Shown here piece after piece: positions 46,879 through 57,961 of a stretch of DNA of 64,000 nt. Under the pieces are notes generated by a model. That model worked only from the letters and a program-made list of their open reading frames with translations. It made no database searches and had not been told where the DNA came from. This DNA is from Chamaecrista fasciculata (taxonomy: Eukaryota > Streptophyta > Magnoliopsida > Fabales > Fabaceae), in the NCBI GenBank assembly GCA_003254925.1, contig QANZ01033450.1, forward strand, positions 20,721 to 84,720, given 5' to 3'. Both the position numbers and the translations under genes were made by a program. Numbering within the stretch: position 1 is the first letter of the stretch; the number at the start of each line of letters is the position of its first letter.

Positions 46879-48518
46879 TCTTGTTTGGGAACCTTAATCT
46901 CAATTTCATCTCATCCAATCATCATCTCATCTTAGATCCTTAGGATTGGATGAACAGTAATGGTTTGGTGTTTGGTGGAACCTCCATCTCATCTTATCTC
47001 ATCCAGATCATCATCTCATTTTCTCTTACAATTATCAATCTATCCCTACACTTATAATACAAATATAAAAAAAAATTAGACAAAATAGTAATTTTGCATA
47101 CCCTCGTTTATTACACTTATAATTTTCTCTCTCTATCTATCATTTTGCACACCCCTCTCTCTCTCTCTTTCACACACACACACACATTTTCTCTCTTCCT
47201 CTCTCTCTCTCTCTCACACATACACCTCTCTCTCTTTCATACACACACTATCTCTTATGTATATTATATAATTTATATTAATTTAATTAAACAAAAAATT
47301 TGCATTATTATTATTTTTTTTAGTTGCAATATTTCTCTATTTGTTTTGAGTAAAATATACAATTGAACCCCTAAAATAATTTTTAAGTTACAATTTTCTT
47401 CCATTATCTTTAATGCAGTTTTTTAAAAAAATAAAAAAAATTAACTATCTTCACTTTTATAGGTATTTTAGTCCTCAAACTATGAACCCAGTTTCCTTGG
47501 CTCTTAAAATTATTTTTTATTTAGTTTTTTTTTCTCAAACTATGCAATTAGTTTCTCAAAATATAGGGTTAAAAGGTCAATTTGGTCCTAAATGTATACC
47601 CTAATGTTCATTTTGGTCCATTATGTTTCAAAATATTTAAATTGCTCTTAAATGTTTGCAAAATATGTCATTTTGGTCCCAAGTATTGAATATGGCTTGT
47701 TTCAAGTTCAAACATGATGAGTTTAGAGCTACGTATTGTTCCTGAAGAGTACCTCCATATATTCTAGTTGAGACATTTTACCAATATTTATGACCAAAAT
47801 GAATAATTTTGTCAACATTTAGGACCAATTCGAACTTTTTGAAATATAATGGACCAAAATGAATATTAGGACATACATTTAGGACCAAAATGAACCTTTG
47901 ACCAAACATTTTAGTGTTGTTTTGTAATTTTCATTTTGGTCCTCAAACTATTCTTTCTTATTTTTTTGTCATTGAATTTCATAAATAGACTCCATTATTG
48001 GTGACCGAGATTTTTTACAGGCCCCGACTTATCATTTACACATGTTAAGGATTGATTAATTTGACCAATACAAATTTATGGACCAAATTGTAATCTTAAA
48101 ATAATTTTCATGTTATTTTCACTTTGGCCCATTATTACATCCAAATAGATTGACCCAAAAACTTTCATCCAAAAATATCTCATCCTCACGCTTTCCAAGA
48201 GTATCTAATCTCAACATCATCTCATCCAACCCACCACCAAACACCTATCATCTCATCTTAATATCTCAATCTCATTTCATTATTTCTTACCATTTATACC
48301 CCTATACAAAATAAATAAATCCAACAACCTATTTCACCTAACCAGAATCATTACATACCCTTTTATATAATTTTACACCCTATTTAACATCATTTTCTCT
48401 AAAATCACCCAAACCCCAATACATCATTTCATCTCATCTCATCTCATAACAACATCATCTCATCGAAGTCACTTGGATGAGATTAGCTTGAGTCAAAATT
48501 GCTCCCAAACAGGCACTC
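46879..48518. mobile_element. MITE-like TIR element with nested repeats
   Basis: The left end TCTTGTTTGGGAACCTTAAT is roughly inverted at the right end (ATTGCTCCCAAACAGGCACT). CTCATCTCATC-type repeats lie inside both ends. A CT/CA-rich block (about 47150-47250) and a family C foldback (about 47566-47900) lie inside. The CTGTTTGGGA-type ends occur in plant hAT and Harbinger MITEs; superfamily and target duplication are unresolved. Confidence 0.45.
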
Positions 48519-48814
48519 AGATGTTACTTGCAGTCAAGATAATTTTCTTAATTCGGTCTCCTATTTATTTAAAACTGATCTCTCTAATCAATTAATCATC
48601 ATGATTAGGGTTGCGTCATGCATGATTTAATTTGTTCTTTCACCTCTGTCCTCATTCATATTTAAATAAGTAATTTAATTTATTTTTTTATATAAAATAT
48701 GGTTGAGTTTAACTTTTAATTTCAAAGAAAACAAAAATTAGTTACTCATCAAAATATAAACAATAAGGATAAATTAAATTTCTAACTGTTAAACTCAATA
48801 ATAATAACTGTACA

Positions 48815-48962
48815 TTTTTTTAGTCAATATGTAATTTTTGCAAATTTGTTATGGTTAAAATTATAAAATAACTCCAAAGGAGTACCAAAGTGTTAATGGA
48901 GAATACTAAAGAGTATTAAAGTGTCATTTTTTAAACCACATGATACCAAAGTATAATTTATC
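48815..48962. repeat. Right half of a family A foldback MITE
   Basis: Matches only the second arm of the family: TCAATATGTAATTTTTGCAA, then GTACCAAAGTGTTAATGGAG, then a degraded terminus. The left arm is missing. Confidence 0.6.
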
Positions 48963-49200
48963 CAAAAAGTTAAATATGTATGAGGAAAGGTGTATAGCTT
49001 TTGTTACTCACTTCCAAGTTGTTAGATTGAGGTTGAATATCTCAAAATTCGTATAAAATATTATTTTACACAAATCATAAAGTATTAAACCTCAATACAA
49101 CGACTCGAAAGTGAATAATAAAAATTACTCATCTCTTTGTAACATAATCCAAGAAGTTAACCGTCTCAAGTAACTAAGAAAAAAAGATGGAGGTACACAG

Positions 49201-49923
49201 CAATGTTATTAAAACCGGATCAGAGAGTGACCCGGACTGACCTTCGGGTCTCGAGTTGATTGGTTCAATCGGTCGGACCAGCGGTCGAACCGGGTGACGT
49301 TAAATATATAAATAAAATAAATATTAACTATTTTAAATATAAATAATCTACAATTAACAAAATATAATTTATAACTACATAATACCATTATAATTATAAG
49401 TCAATATTACATACTTATAAGCCGTAAATTCATAATTAAATTCATCATTCCTCATAAACACAATCAACATAACTAACTAAAAACGAAGAGATGATGATGA
49501 AGATGAACTGACGAAGATGAATTTGAAGTGGGAAAGAGATGGAGAGAACGAAAGACAATGAGCTAGGGAACAAGAAGATGATGGTGCGGCTGTACGTAGT
49601 GTAATGTTGAACTTGAATAGGGTTAGAAAATAGTATTTTATTTGTTTTTAATAGAGATGATGTTTTTATTTGGAATGAGTCCATAAAAAAGTGAAGGAAA
49701 TGTCATTAAAAAAAAAAAGAAAAAAAAAACCCAAAAAAAATATTATATTGACCCAGACGGTTTTTCAAAACCCGTTCCGGTTCTCGGTCCAAATCGATTC
49801 TTGCCGGTTTAGGGCGGTTCGAAGTGGGCCAACTCCCAAAGCGGTTCACAGGTGCCAACCGAGCCATTCCCTCTATCAGGTGACGGTCCAACCGCCCGAG
49901 TCAGTCCGATTTTCATAACATTG
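49201..49923. mobile_element. hAT-like non-autonomous transposon
   Basis: The ends are inverted: CAATGTTATTAAAACCGG at the left, and at the right the complement of ATTTTCATAACATTG. GTACACAG (49193-49200) and GTACAGAG (49924-49931) form an 8-bp target duplication with one mismatch, as expected for hAT. The subterminal regions are rich in CGGTTC/GGTCGGACC motifs. No transposase. Confidence 0.6.
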
Positions 49924-49931
49924 GTACAGAG

Positions 49932-50590
49932 ACTAACCTAAAGAGGCACATCTATCGAGAACCTACATTCATCAACTAAATTGTTGAAAATAAGAATATT
50001 TGTTAAAAACAAAAGTAATCACCAAATGGTACTAACATCACGTTAGTAAACAATATTCATTAAAGTCGAACATGCAAACTCGCTTAAAGTAGTTTTTCCC
50101 ATACACTCAAAGAGATAGAGAGTAATTATATATTCAATATACTCAAAAAAATAAGTAGTGATACTTTCTAATAAAAAGAAATAATTATATATAATAATAA
50201 AAAGACACAAGAGAGTAATAATAGAAAAGAGTAATTTTTCCGAAGTAATTTTTATTAACATTATCAAATTCTACCCCCTCCCCTTCAATGACCAATCATG
50301 TTCAAAGAACCATCTAACAAATTTGAGTATAAAAATTTGAAAAAGAGTAACAATTTATATTATTTATCTATTTATTTTATTTTTTGAAAGGAAAAAAATA
50401 CTCACTTAATTTGTTTACTAAATTATTTTTTACATTTGTTAATGTTGATATTTCAAAGTTCATATACATCTATATAAAAGTTCAATTGAATTATAGGTTG
50501 ACTTATTAAAAAGAGCTAAGAGAGAATGACAAGGAAATACTAGAACGGAGACCATAGAGGGCCCCACGTGCTCCCACCTGGGGTCTTGAT
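49932..50590. other. Intergenic DNA
   Basis: AT-rich with no gene recognised. A short GC-richer segment (50550-50590) directly precedes the palindromic element. Confidence 0.35.
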
Positions 50591-52070
50591 CAAGCCATAT
50601 TTTATTATATTTTCTTAAGGAATTTCGTGACATTTTAATATGTTTATTGAGTTTAATTGCATGATTTTGCCTTAGAATGTAGTAATTTGGTTATGCAAAG
50701 TTATGTATTTTGGGCATAAATGTGTAGTTTTCTCATGTTTTAATGTTAATATATTTTTGTCTATTGAATTTGAGGTATTATACACCCTTGTGAAGTGTTT
50801 TCAGGATAGATTTTAAGCGAATATCTCGAGGGAAGGACAAAAATGAAAGGAAAAAGCGAAATCAGAGAAAAAAATGCAATTTGCAACAGTGAGTATTGTA
50901 GCAGTGAATAGTAACTCCGACACTGTAGCACATCACTGTAGCGAAGTTACTGTAGCTGTTGGTGCGAGATTAGATCTTCTATAGTAGCACTACACTGTGT
51001 GCAGAGAGAAAAAGACACATGTTAGAGAGAGAAAGTTCTAGAGGTGGGTCCCACTGACACTTTCTCTCTCTAACCTGTGTCTTTCTCTCTTTGCACTATA
51101 GTATAGTGACACTATAGAGGATCCAAGTTGCTGTTGGTGCACTGTAGCAGTGATGTAAGTAATGACATCAGCATGATGCAAGCAATGATGTCATCAATCA
51201 CTGTAGCAGTGTTTTTCAACTCCCTGATTAATTTTCCTAGATGCTTTAGCAAGAAGAATCATTGCTCATTGTTTTCATTTTCTCCTTTGTTTTTATTCAA
51301 TGTTGCATTGAGGACAATGCAAATTTTAAGTGTAGGGGAGTGACTACATAATATGTATAAAAATGATTTTTCTTGGTTTTCAAAAAATTTTTGTTGGTCC
51401 GAAAAGGGGTTTTCTATCCTTTTTCTTAGCCCTTTTTGCAATATTTTTGGATTAATGAACCCATTCTTTTATCTTTCTCTAGGTTTAGCTTTGGAAAACA
51501 ATATTTGTGCACTCGAATTAATTGATTTATAGAAACTTTTAAAGTATGAGGTCAGACTCAGTTACTGTAACTGCGTTTTGGATGGATGGACTGCAGCTTC
51601 GAACGTCTATTTATAGAAAATTTTACGTTGCTACAGTAACTACTACAATGATTGATGACATCATTGCTTGCATCATGCTGACGTCATTGCTTACATCACT
51701 GCTACAGTACTCCGCTACAGGGATGTGCTACGGTGTCAGAGTTACTATTCACTGCTACAGTACTCACTGTTGCAAATTGCATTTTTGGCTCTGATTTCGC
51801 TTTTTTCCTTTCATTTTGGTCTTTCCCTTGAGATATTCGCTTAAAATCTATCCTGAAGGCACTTCTCAAGGGTGTGTAATATCTCAAATTCAATAGACAA
51901 AAGTATATTAACATAAAAACATGAGAAAATTGCACATTTCTACCCAAAATACATAACTTTATGTGCATAACCACATTACTACATTCTAAGGCAAAATCAT
52001 GCAATTAAGCTCAATAAACATATTAAAATGTCATGAAATGCCTTAAAAAAATATAGTAAAATATGACTTG
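50591..52070. mobile_element. 1.5-kb imperfect palindrome (long-TIR element or rearranged LTR element)
   Basis: The left arm (50591-50965, continuing at 51141-51215) and right arm (about 51625-52070) are long reverse complements with few mismatches. The outer end reads CAAGYCATATTTTAYTATAT on both sides. The arms contain repeated CACTGTAGC/GCTACAGT motifs. The loop (about 51216-51620) holds a stretch like the polypurine tract region of Ty3/gypsy elements (ATTGAGGACAATGCAAATTT, then AAGTGTAGGGGAGTG). No intact gene. It could be a Mutator-like long-TIR element or an inverted pair of LTR-element pieces. Confidence 0.65.
50966..51129. mobile_element. 164-bp foldback element nested in the palindrome's left arm
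   Basis: Exact 11-bp direct repeats GCTGTTGGTGC flank it at 50955-50965 and 51130-51140, and the right arm of the large palindrome lacks it. It is itself a hairpin: AGAGAGAAAAAGACACATGT is mirrored by ACCTGTGTCTTTCTCTCT. The long target duplication suggests a Mutator-type MITE. Confidence 0.7.
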
Positions 52071-52137
52071 ATTCGAAAAACTTGCAACAGTGAGTACAAA
52101 TATTGTTTTCCAAAGCTATATTTTAAACATATATAAA

Positions 52138-52528
52138 ATACAAAACATATGCACACACCCACAAACGACATGATCATATATATCATTTGATCCTCATAAC
52201 TATAATAATTAACACCCTCTTCTACTCAATTAGCTACCTAAATATATATGCTGATTAATTATAAGGCAAAAGTACTCTTACTATCTTTAAAATATAAAGT
52301 TAATTTCAATTGTACTTAACAAATTTTTTTGGTCAATTGTACTCCTAATATTTTATATTGTAATCAATTATATTTTAAAATTAGGGATATGATTGACAAA
52401 AAAAAATTTAAAGTATAATTGACTAAAAAAATTTAGTGATACAACTAAATGTGACCTCATACTTTAGGAGTAGGAAGAGTATTTTTACTTTAATTATAAT
52501 TATTCACTAATTACTATACCTTGAAAAT
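52138..52528. repeat. Dispersed duplicate of 62604-62778
   Basis: The segment CACCCACAAACGACATGATC, ATCATTTGATCCTCATA, CTCAATTAGCTACCTAAATA and ATTCACTAATTACTATACCT is repeated at 62604-62778. The copy here is interrupted by the 226-bp insertion at 52264-52489. The two lie upstream and downstream of the UGT gene pair. Confidence 0.75.
52264..52489. mobile_element. Mutator-like MITE with 9-bp target duplication
   Basis: Flanked by exact TTAATTATA repeats (52255-52263 and 52490-52498). The paralogous segment at about 62743-62751 has one TTAATTATA and no insert. The ends are inverted: AGGCAAAAGTACTCTTACTA against the complement of GTAGGAAGAGTATTTTTACT. The 9-bp target duplication is typical of Mutator superfamily elements. 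Confidence 0.75.
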
Positions 52529-52924
52529 GAGAAGGGCCCACTTGCTATATATATATATATATTAATGATAGATTGGTTGGAGCCAATTGTTACAAATCTC
52601 CAAAATAATTACTTTCTATTGAATATATATCATATATTATATTCACGGCAAGGTGTCCCTTTGCCCTCGCCACTGTCTATCAGTATAAATAATGCAATTG
52701 ATAATAATTAAACTTTAAACCACATAAAATCAGATGTTTATTGATTTGATTTACTTTGACTTTTTGAGTTTTTTCAAATAATTGGGTTTGAAATTTTTTT
52801 TCAAATTGATGTGCACAATTCAATTTAAATAATTACTTTAAACCATTCAAATGTGATTTGTAACAAAGCGCACTCACAATCACATATGGACAACAAGTCA
52901 TGCATGTTTCCTCATTAAAAATTA

Positions 52925-53455
52925 GAGCGAAAAGTGAAAATTTGGCCTCATATTTTTGTTCAATTTTTAATTTAGTTTTGTATATTTTTATTGCACTTTT
53001 GGTCTCATATCTTTGGGTGAAATCCCAATTTGATCTCATATTTTTTTTTTGTTGCAAATTTGATTTCATATATTTAGGTTAGGTCCCAATTTAGTCTTAT
53101 ATCTTTGGGTCAAGTGCAGAATTGATCTTATATCTTTATAAAATATTTTATTGTTATTCCACCTGACCCAAAGATATGTGACAAATTCTGTAGCCTGACC
53201 AAAAGATATGAGACCAAATTCTGTAGAGTTGATCTTATATTTTTGCAAAATATTTTATCATTATTCCACCTGACCCAAAGATATGTGACAAATTATGCAA
53301 CCTGACCAAAAGATATGAGACAAAAAAAAATGATATGATACCAAATTGGGACCTTTTGCAAAGATATGAGACCAAAAGTGCAACAAAAAAAAATAAAAGA
53401 TCAAATTGAACAAAAGATATGAGACCAAATTTGCACTCTGACAAAAAAAATATTA
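52925..53455. mobile_element. Foldback repeat, family B, upstream of the UGT gene
   Basis: Left-arm blocks TTTTGGTCTCATATCTTTGG face right-arm blocks AAAGATATGAGACCAAA. An internal direct repeat (TTATTCCACCTGACCCAAAG) occurs at about 53153 and 53262. Ends about 300 bp before the UGT start codon. Confidence 0.55.
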
Positions 53456-53749
53456 AGAGCCTGTCACATGCATGTTCAAACATATACACTTGCCACCAAT
53501 AGTTTCACGTAGTAATTGACGAATTACATCTTAAATGAGAGGATCTAAGTTTAATTCTTAAAGTTGACATTGTTGGAAGGATTTTAACTATTCGTTACTT
53601 AATGTAAATTAAACAGATGAGATGTCACACAGATGAGATGAGGGGAAAACCCATGGTTGACAATAAGAAAAACATATACACTTTAAAATTGTAAGAGCAT
53701 ATATAATTGAAGTGTAAGTGCAGACACAGAGATAGCCATCAACACAAAA

Positions 53750-55228
53750 ATGGAGGGCAAAACGACCAAGGCCAGAAGAACACATTGTTTGGTGTTGGCA
53801 TTTCCATCACAAGGTCATATCAATCCTATGCTTCACTTCTGCAAGCGTTTGCAACAACATGAAGGAATCACAATCACTTTTGTCACTACTCGCTCCTTCT
53901 CCATCAACCTACTACAACTCAAGCCTCCATCTTTCATTGCTCTTGAAACAATCTCCGATGGATTTGATAATGGTGGTTTCATGAAAGCAAAGAGCTTCAG
54001 AGTCTATATGGATCGCTTTCGAGAAGTAGGGACTCAAACTCTGTGTGAGCTCATTGAGAAGCTAAACACAAAAGGGAATCGTGTTGATTGCATTATTTAT
54101 GAACCAGTTTTGTCTTGGGGCTTACAAGTAGCCAAGAGATTTGGGTTAATTGGGGCTATTTTTCTGACTCAAAATCTTGGTGTGGAAACCATATACTACC
54201 TTGTAAACAGAGGAATGCTACAACTTCCAATGTCAGAAGATGCAGAGATTAACATTCCAGGATTGCCATCATTTGCAACTTGCGAGATGCCTTCTTTCTT
54301 GTACAAATATGGGTCTTCTGGAGATGATCATGCAGTTTCGCTTGATCTTTTAGTGGGTCAGTTTTCTGATATTGAGAAAGTTGATTGGATCCTCTGCAAT
54401 ACTATCTATGAGCTGGAAACAGAGGTATATGGTGAAAGCTAAGAACTTTGTTTTTTTCTTTTTCCAAAGTACAATTTTGGTATTTTAGTCTTATTATTTT
54501 TGGTTAATTTTCAATCTAGCCTTTTATCTTTTTTTTTTGTTGTTTTTTTTTGTGATTTTGGTCTCATATTTTAAAAGTTTCACTATTTGGTAACGTCATG
54601 GTCTCGTTATATGTCGACATCTAAGATAACACCTTGTCATAAGATGATAGCAAAAATGATGTCATCTGATGACAATAGAAACTATATATGTCATCTTAGG
54701 TGACAAGGTTTGTAAAGACATTTTTCGATTAAAATTTCAATTTTACCCTTTTTGTTGATTTGTTTTTTTAAATAAAACTTACTATTATTTTAAAATAGTA
54801 ATTTATTTAGACAATTGATTGATTATATTTTAATTGGACAATTTTTATATTAAAATTACTCTTTACTATATTATTATAATTTATTTATCAGTATTATAAA
54901 ATAATTTATTTATCAGTATTATAAAATAATATATCTTTAGTACAGAAATATAAATGAAATTATTTTTTTATAATTATTTTGAAAATAACAATATCTGTTT
55001 TAAGATGTTAATATGGATAAACATGAAAATTTAAAGAAAATTGATGTTATTTACAAGAGAGTACCAAATATATTCATCTTACATATCTTATATTATTATT
55101 GTTATACCAAACGTTGGTATTATAAATATTAGGTGTCTTATACTATGATATCAGATACCATGACATTTGAAATGATAGTGTATCAAACGCACCCTAAGTA
55201 TAAGATGAGATAAATTTTTGCAATGGTC

Positions 55229-55272
<44 letters not shown>

Positions 55273-56079
55273 NTTATTTCCAGCCCAAAATTTAAAGGGT
55301 CTTATTGCATTTTTCCCATATATATATATATATTTATATATTCACATTTCCTTTTTCTTTCATGAATGATCATATAAATTTTTATTAATTTATTTTGCTG
55401 CTACGTACCATGCATGTTTGTAAATTGTAATGGTAAATTTTTTAACGAAAGTAAAATGGTTAAAACTTAAAACCTCATTTTAGTCATCAAAGTATGGGAT
55501 AAGTTTTATTTTGGTCTTAAAACTATTTTTAGTTTCATTTTGTTCCTCAAACTTTCACATTTATTTTGTTTTAATCCCCAAAATATAATTTTGTCAAGTT
55601 TTTGTCATTATTTATAACTGGACAGTTGAGATGACCACTTCTCCCTCGTATGTATTTTAATAAGTGAGTTTTTTTTTCAAAGTTTTAATGAGTGAGTTAA
55701 CAAAGAGAAAAATAAGAATTCTTAGTCACAAATTAATTTTAAATGATAATATCTCACTAAAACATTTAAATGTGTAGAAAAATAGACAGTAATAGAAAAT
55801 TGAATATTAATACTGTTATATTTCACTTCAAATTTCTACGTACTTTTCAACCAAGAAAAAAGATATTACAATTAATAATTTAATATCTTAATTTTTACCA
55901 AAATAGATTGAGTGGATGTTAAGTTTGAAAGATGAAAAGTCAATTATGTATAACCTGAATATTATATGTGTCTCCCACAATTTTCTTCTTATTATGAAAA
56001 GTCACATCATTCTCTCAAGAAATTGAAATGTAAGCTACACCTCAACCTAATTTGATGATCAATATATAAAAAAACTATC

Positions 56080-56120
<41 letters not shown>

Positions 56121-57219
56121 TCTTCTAATTTTGGTCCACAAAAATCATATAGTACTTCTTACGCTTTAGAAATTGGGTTTGTTTCTTTATAATTAAACAA
56201 TTTGCATGAAAGAAAAGCTAGCTATGGGAATCCATGAGATTAATACAATAGAGGTAAACTAGGAGTACTAACTGTAGATATAGTGGGTTAAAACATTTGC
56301 AGCCACAATATAACAATAATAAACCATATTAAATTTTACCAAAATCTCTTAGAATGAAAATGAGTTTAGTTTTAGTTATAGATCAAATTAATTACCCATT
56401 TGATTATAAAAGTGAATTTTGCTATTCCTCACACAAAGTAAATAAATCGTGATCACTTCTAATTTTTAGCTTCTGAAATTTTGTTTCCAGGTGGCAAATT
56501 ATTTGAGAAAGATTTTGCCTAAATTGAGGACTATAGGACCAACCATACCCTCCGAGTTCTTAGAGACTAAAAATAGAGTTGAAGATGAACATGAGTACGA
56601 ATTTGCTTGCTTTGAGAGTGAAGAATTGACTCAATGGTTGGATAATCAAACAAAGGGATCAGTTATTTTCGTGTCATTTGGGACAATTGTAGCCCTCAAT
56701 GAGGAACAAATGGAGGAAGTTGCTTTGGGTTTGAGAGATAGTGGCCTCAATTATGTGTGGGTGGTGAGAGAATCTGAAGAGATTAAACTTCCTAAAAACT
56801 TTGAAAAGAAGTCAGAGAAGGGTTTGGTGGTGTCATGGTGCTATCAAATGAAAGTTTTATCACATGAGGCTATTGGATGTTTTGTCACACATTGTGGATG
56901 GAATTCAACATTAGAGGCTTTGAGCTTAGGAGTTCCTGTGGTTACAATTCCACAAAAAAGTGATCAAAACATCAATGCCAAATTCATTACGGATGTTTGG
57001 AAAATAGGAGTGAAAGCTAGAGTTGATGAGAAAGGCATTGTGAGAGGAGAGGTATTGAAGAATAGTGTGTGGGAAATCATGAAGAGTGAAAAGGGAATTG
57101 AAATAAAGAATAATGCTATGGAATGGAAGAATATGACAGCAATGGCTATTAATAAAGGGGGAAGTTCTCATAACAATATTGAAGAATTTGCAGAGGATTT
57201 GATTTGTTTCAAAAGCTAA
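53750..57219 (+). CDS. UGT74-like UDP-glycosyltransferase (family 1)
   Basis: Two exons, 53750-54424 and 56491-57219, with a 2066-bp intron; 467 residues. Family 1 UGTs transfer glucose from UDP-glucose to small acceptors in the cytosol; UGT74 members act on carboxyl or thiol groups of hormones and specialised metabolites. The catalytic base is H23 (FPSQGHINPM). The 44-residue PSPG box spans 341-384 (WCYQMKVLSHEAIGCFVTHC to SDQ), with the key Trp, Asn-Ser, Glu and final Gln present. The usual dyad Asp (Asp111 in UGT74F2) is E118 here (CIIYEPVLSW). The intron position after the LETE segment and motifs such as IGPTIPSEFLE fit UGT74. A decayed tandem copy starts 4.2 kb downstream. The acceptor cannot be predicted. 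Confidence 0.9.
55233..55272. repeat. (AT)n microsatellite in the UGT intron
   Basis: About 40 bp of TA repeat ending at the ambiguous base at 55273. A second run is at 56083-56114. The surrounding intron is AT-rich without coding signals. Confidence 0.8.
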
Positions 57220-57436
57220 CCTTCAATTTCAAGCTTAATCTAGCTAGGTTGCATATATTATATGGGTTGTGTAGTACTGAATATTCATGATTTATAGAAC
57301 TTGAAATATAATTAAGTATTTGAATTGATAAAATTGAAAAGTTTTCTTTTTTGAAAAATAGTCAAGTGTATCAAGATGGTTGTGTGTTTTATGATGGTAA
57401 CTTTAGAGGTTAATTAAGGATGAACAACAAATTGAT

Positions 57437-57838
57437 ACGGTTTGGTCTCAAACTATTAAATTTGGTCATATTTCTCTCGTCGTTCATTTCAAATTTAAAG
57501 AACTTGTTAAGAGGAACTCGTAGTTTTGAATTCGTCGTATTTGAATTTGAAACGAAGGAGATATGATCAACTTTGCTTGTTTGACCATGAAACGAGCGAT
57601 CTACTTTTAGGATCGATTTGACCTTGTTTGCTGACGACCCCAACTGGAAAGAGAAAGTACTCTTCGAGAACAATATGTAGCTCTAAACTCGTCACGTTTG
57701 AACTTGAAACAAGTCATATTCAATAGTTTAGGACCAAAATGAAACATTTTGCAAACATTTAGGACCAATTTAAACATTTTGAAACATAATGGACCAAAAT
57801 GAACATTAAGGCATACATTTAGGACCAATATAACCCTT
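57437..57838. repeat. Foldback repeat, family C, between the UGT copies
   Basis: GGTTTGGTCTCAAACTATTA at the left and blocks such as TAGGACCAAAATGAAACATT on the right. The right part closely resembles 47566-47900. Non-coding. Confidence 0.5.
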
Positions 57839-57961
57839 TAACCTAAATATTATATTAAAGTATGCGTGCATAATATAATTGAAGTGTAAGAGCATAATAT
57901 AATTGAAGTATAAGAGCATATATAATTGAAGACACAGAGATAGCTAGCCATCAACACAAAA

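Noticed and set aside
50591..52070. A microRNA precursor
   Set aside because: The arms are hundreds of bases long and carry transposon-like features, so a siRNA-producing inverted repeat or transposon is more likely than a defined miRNA gene.
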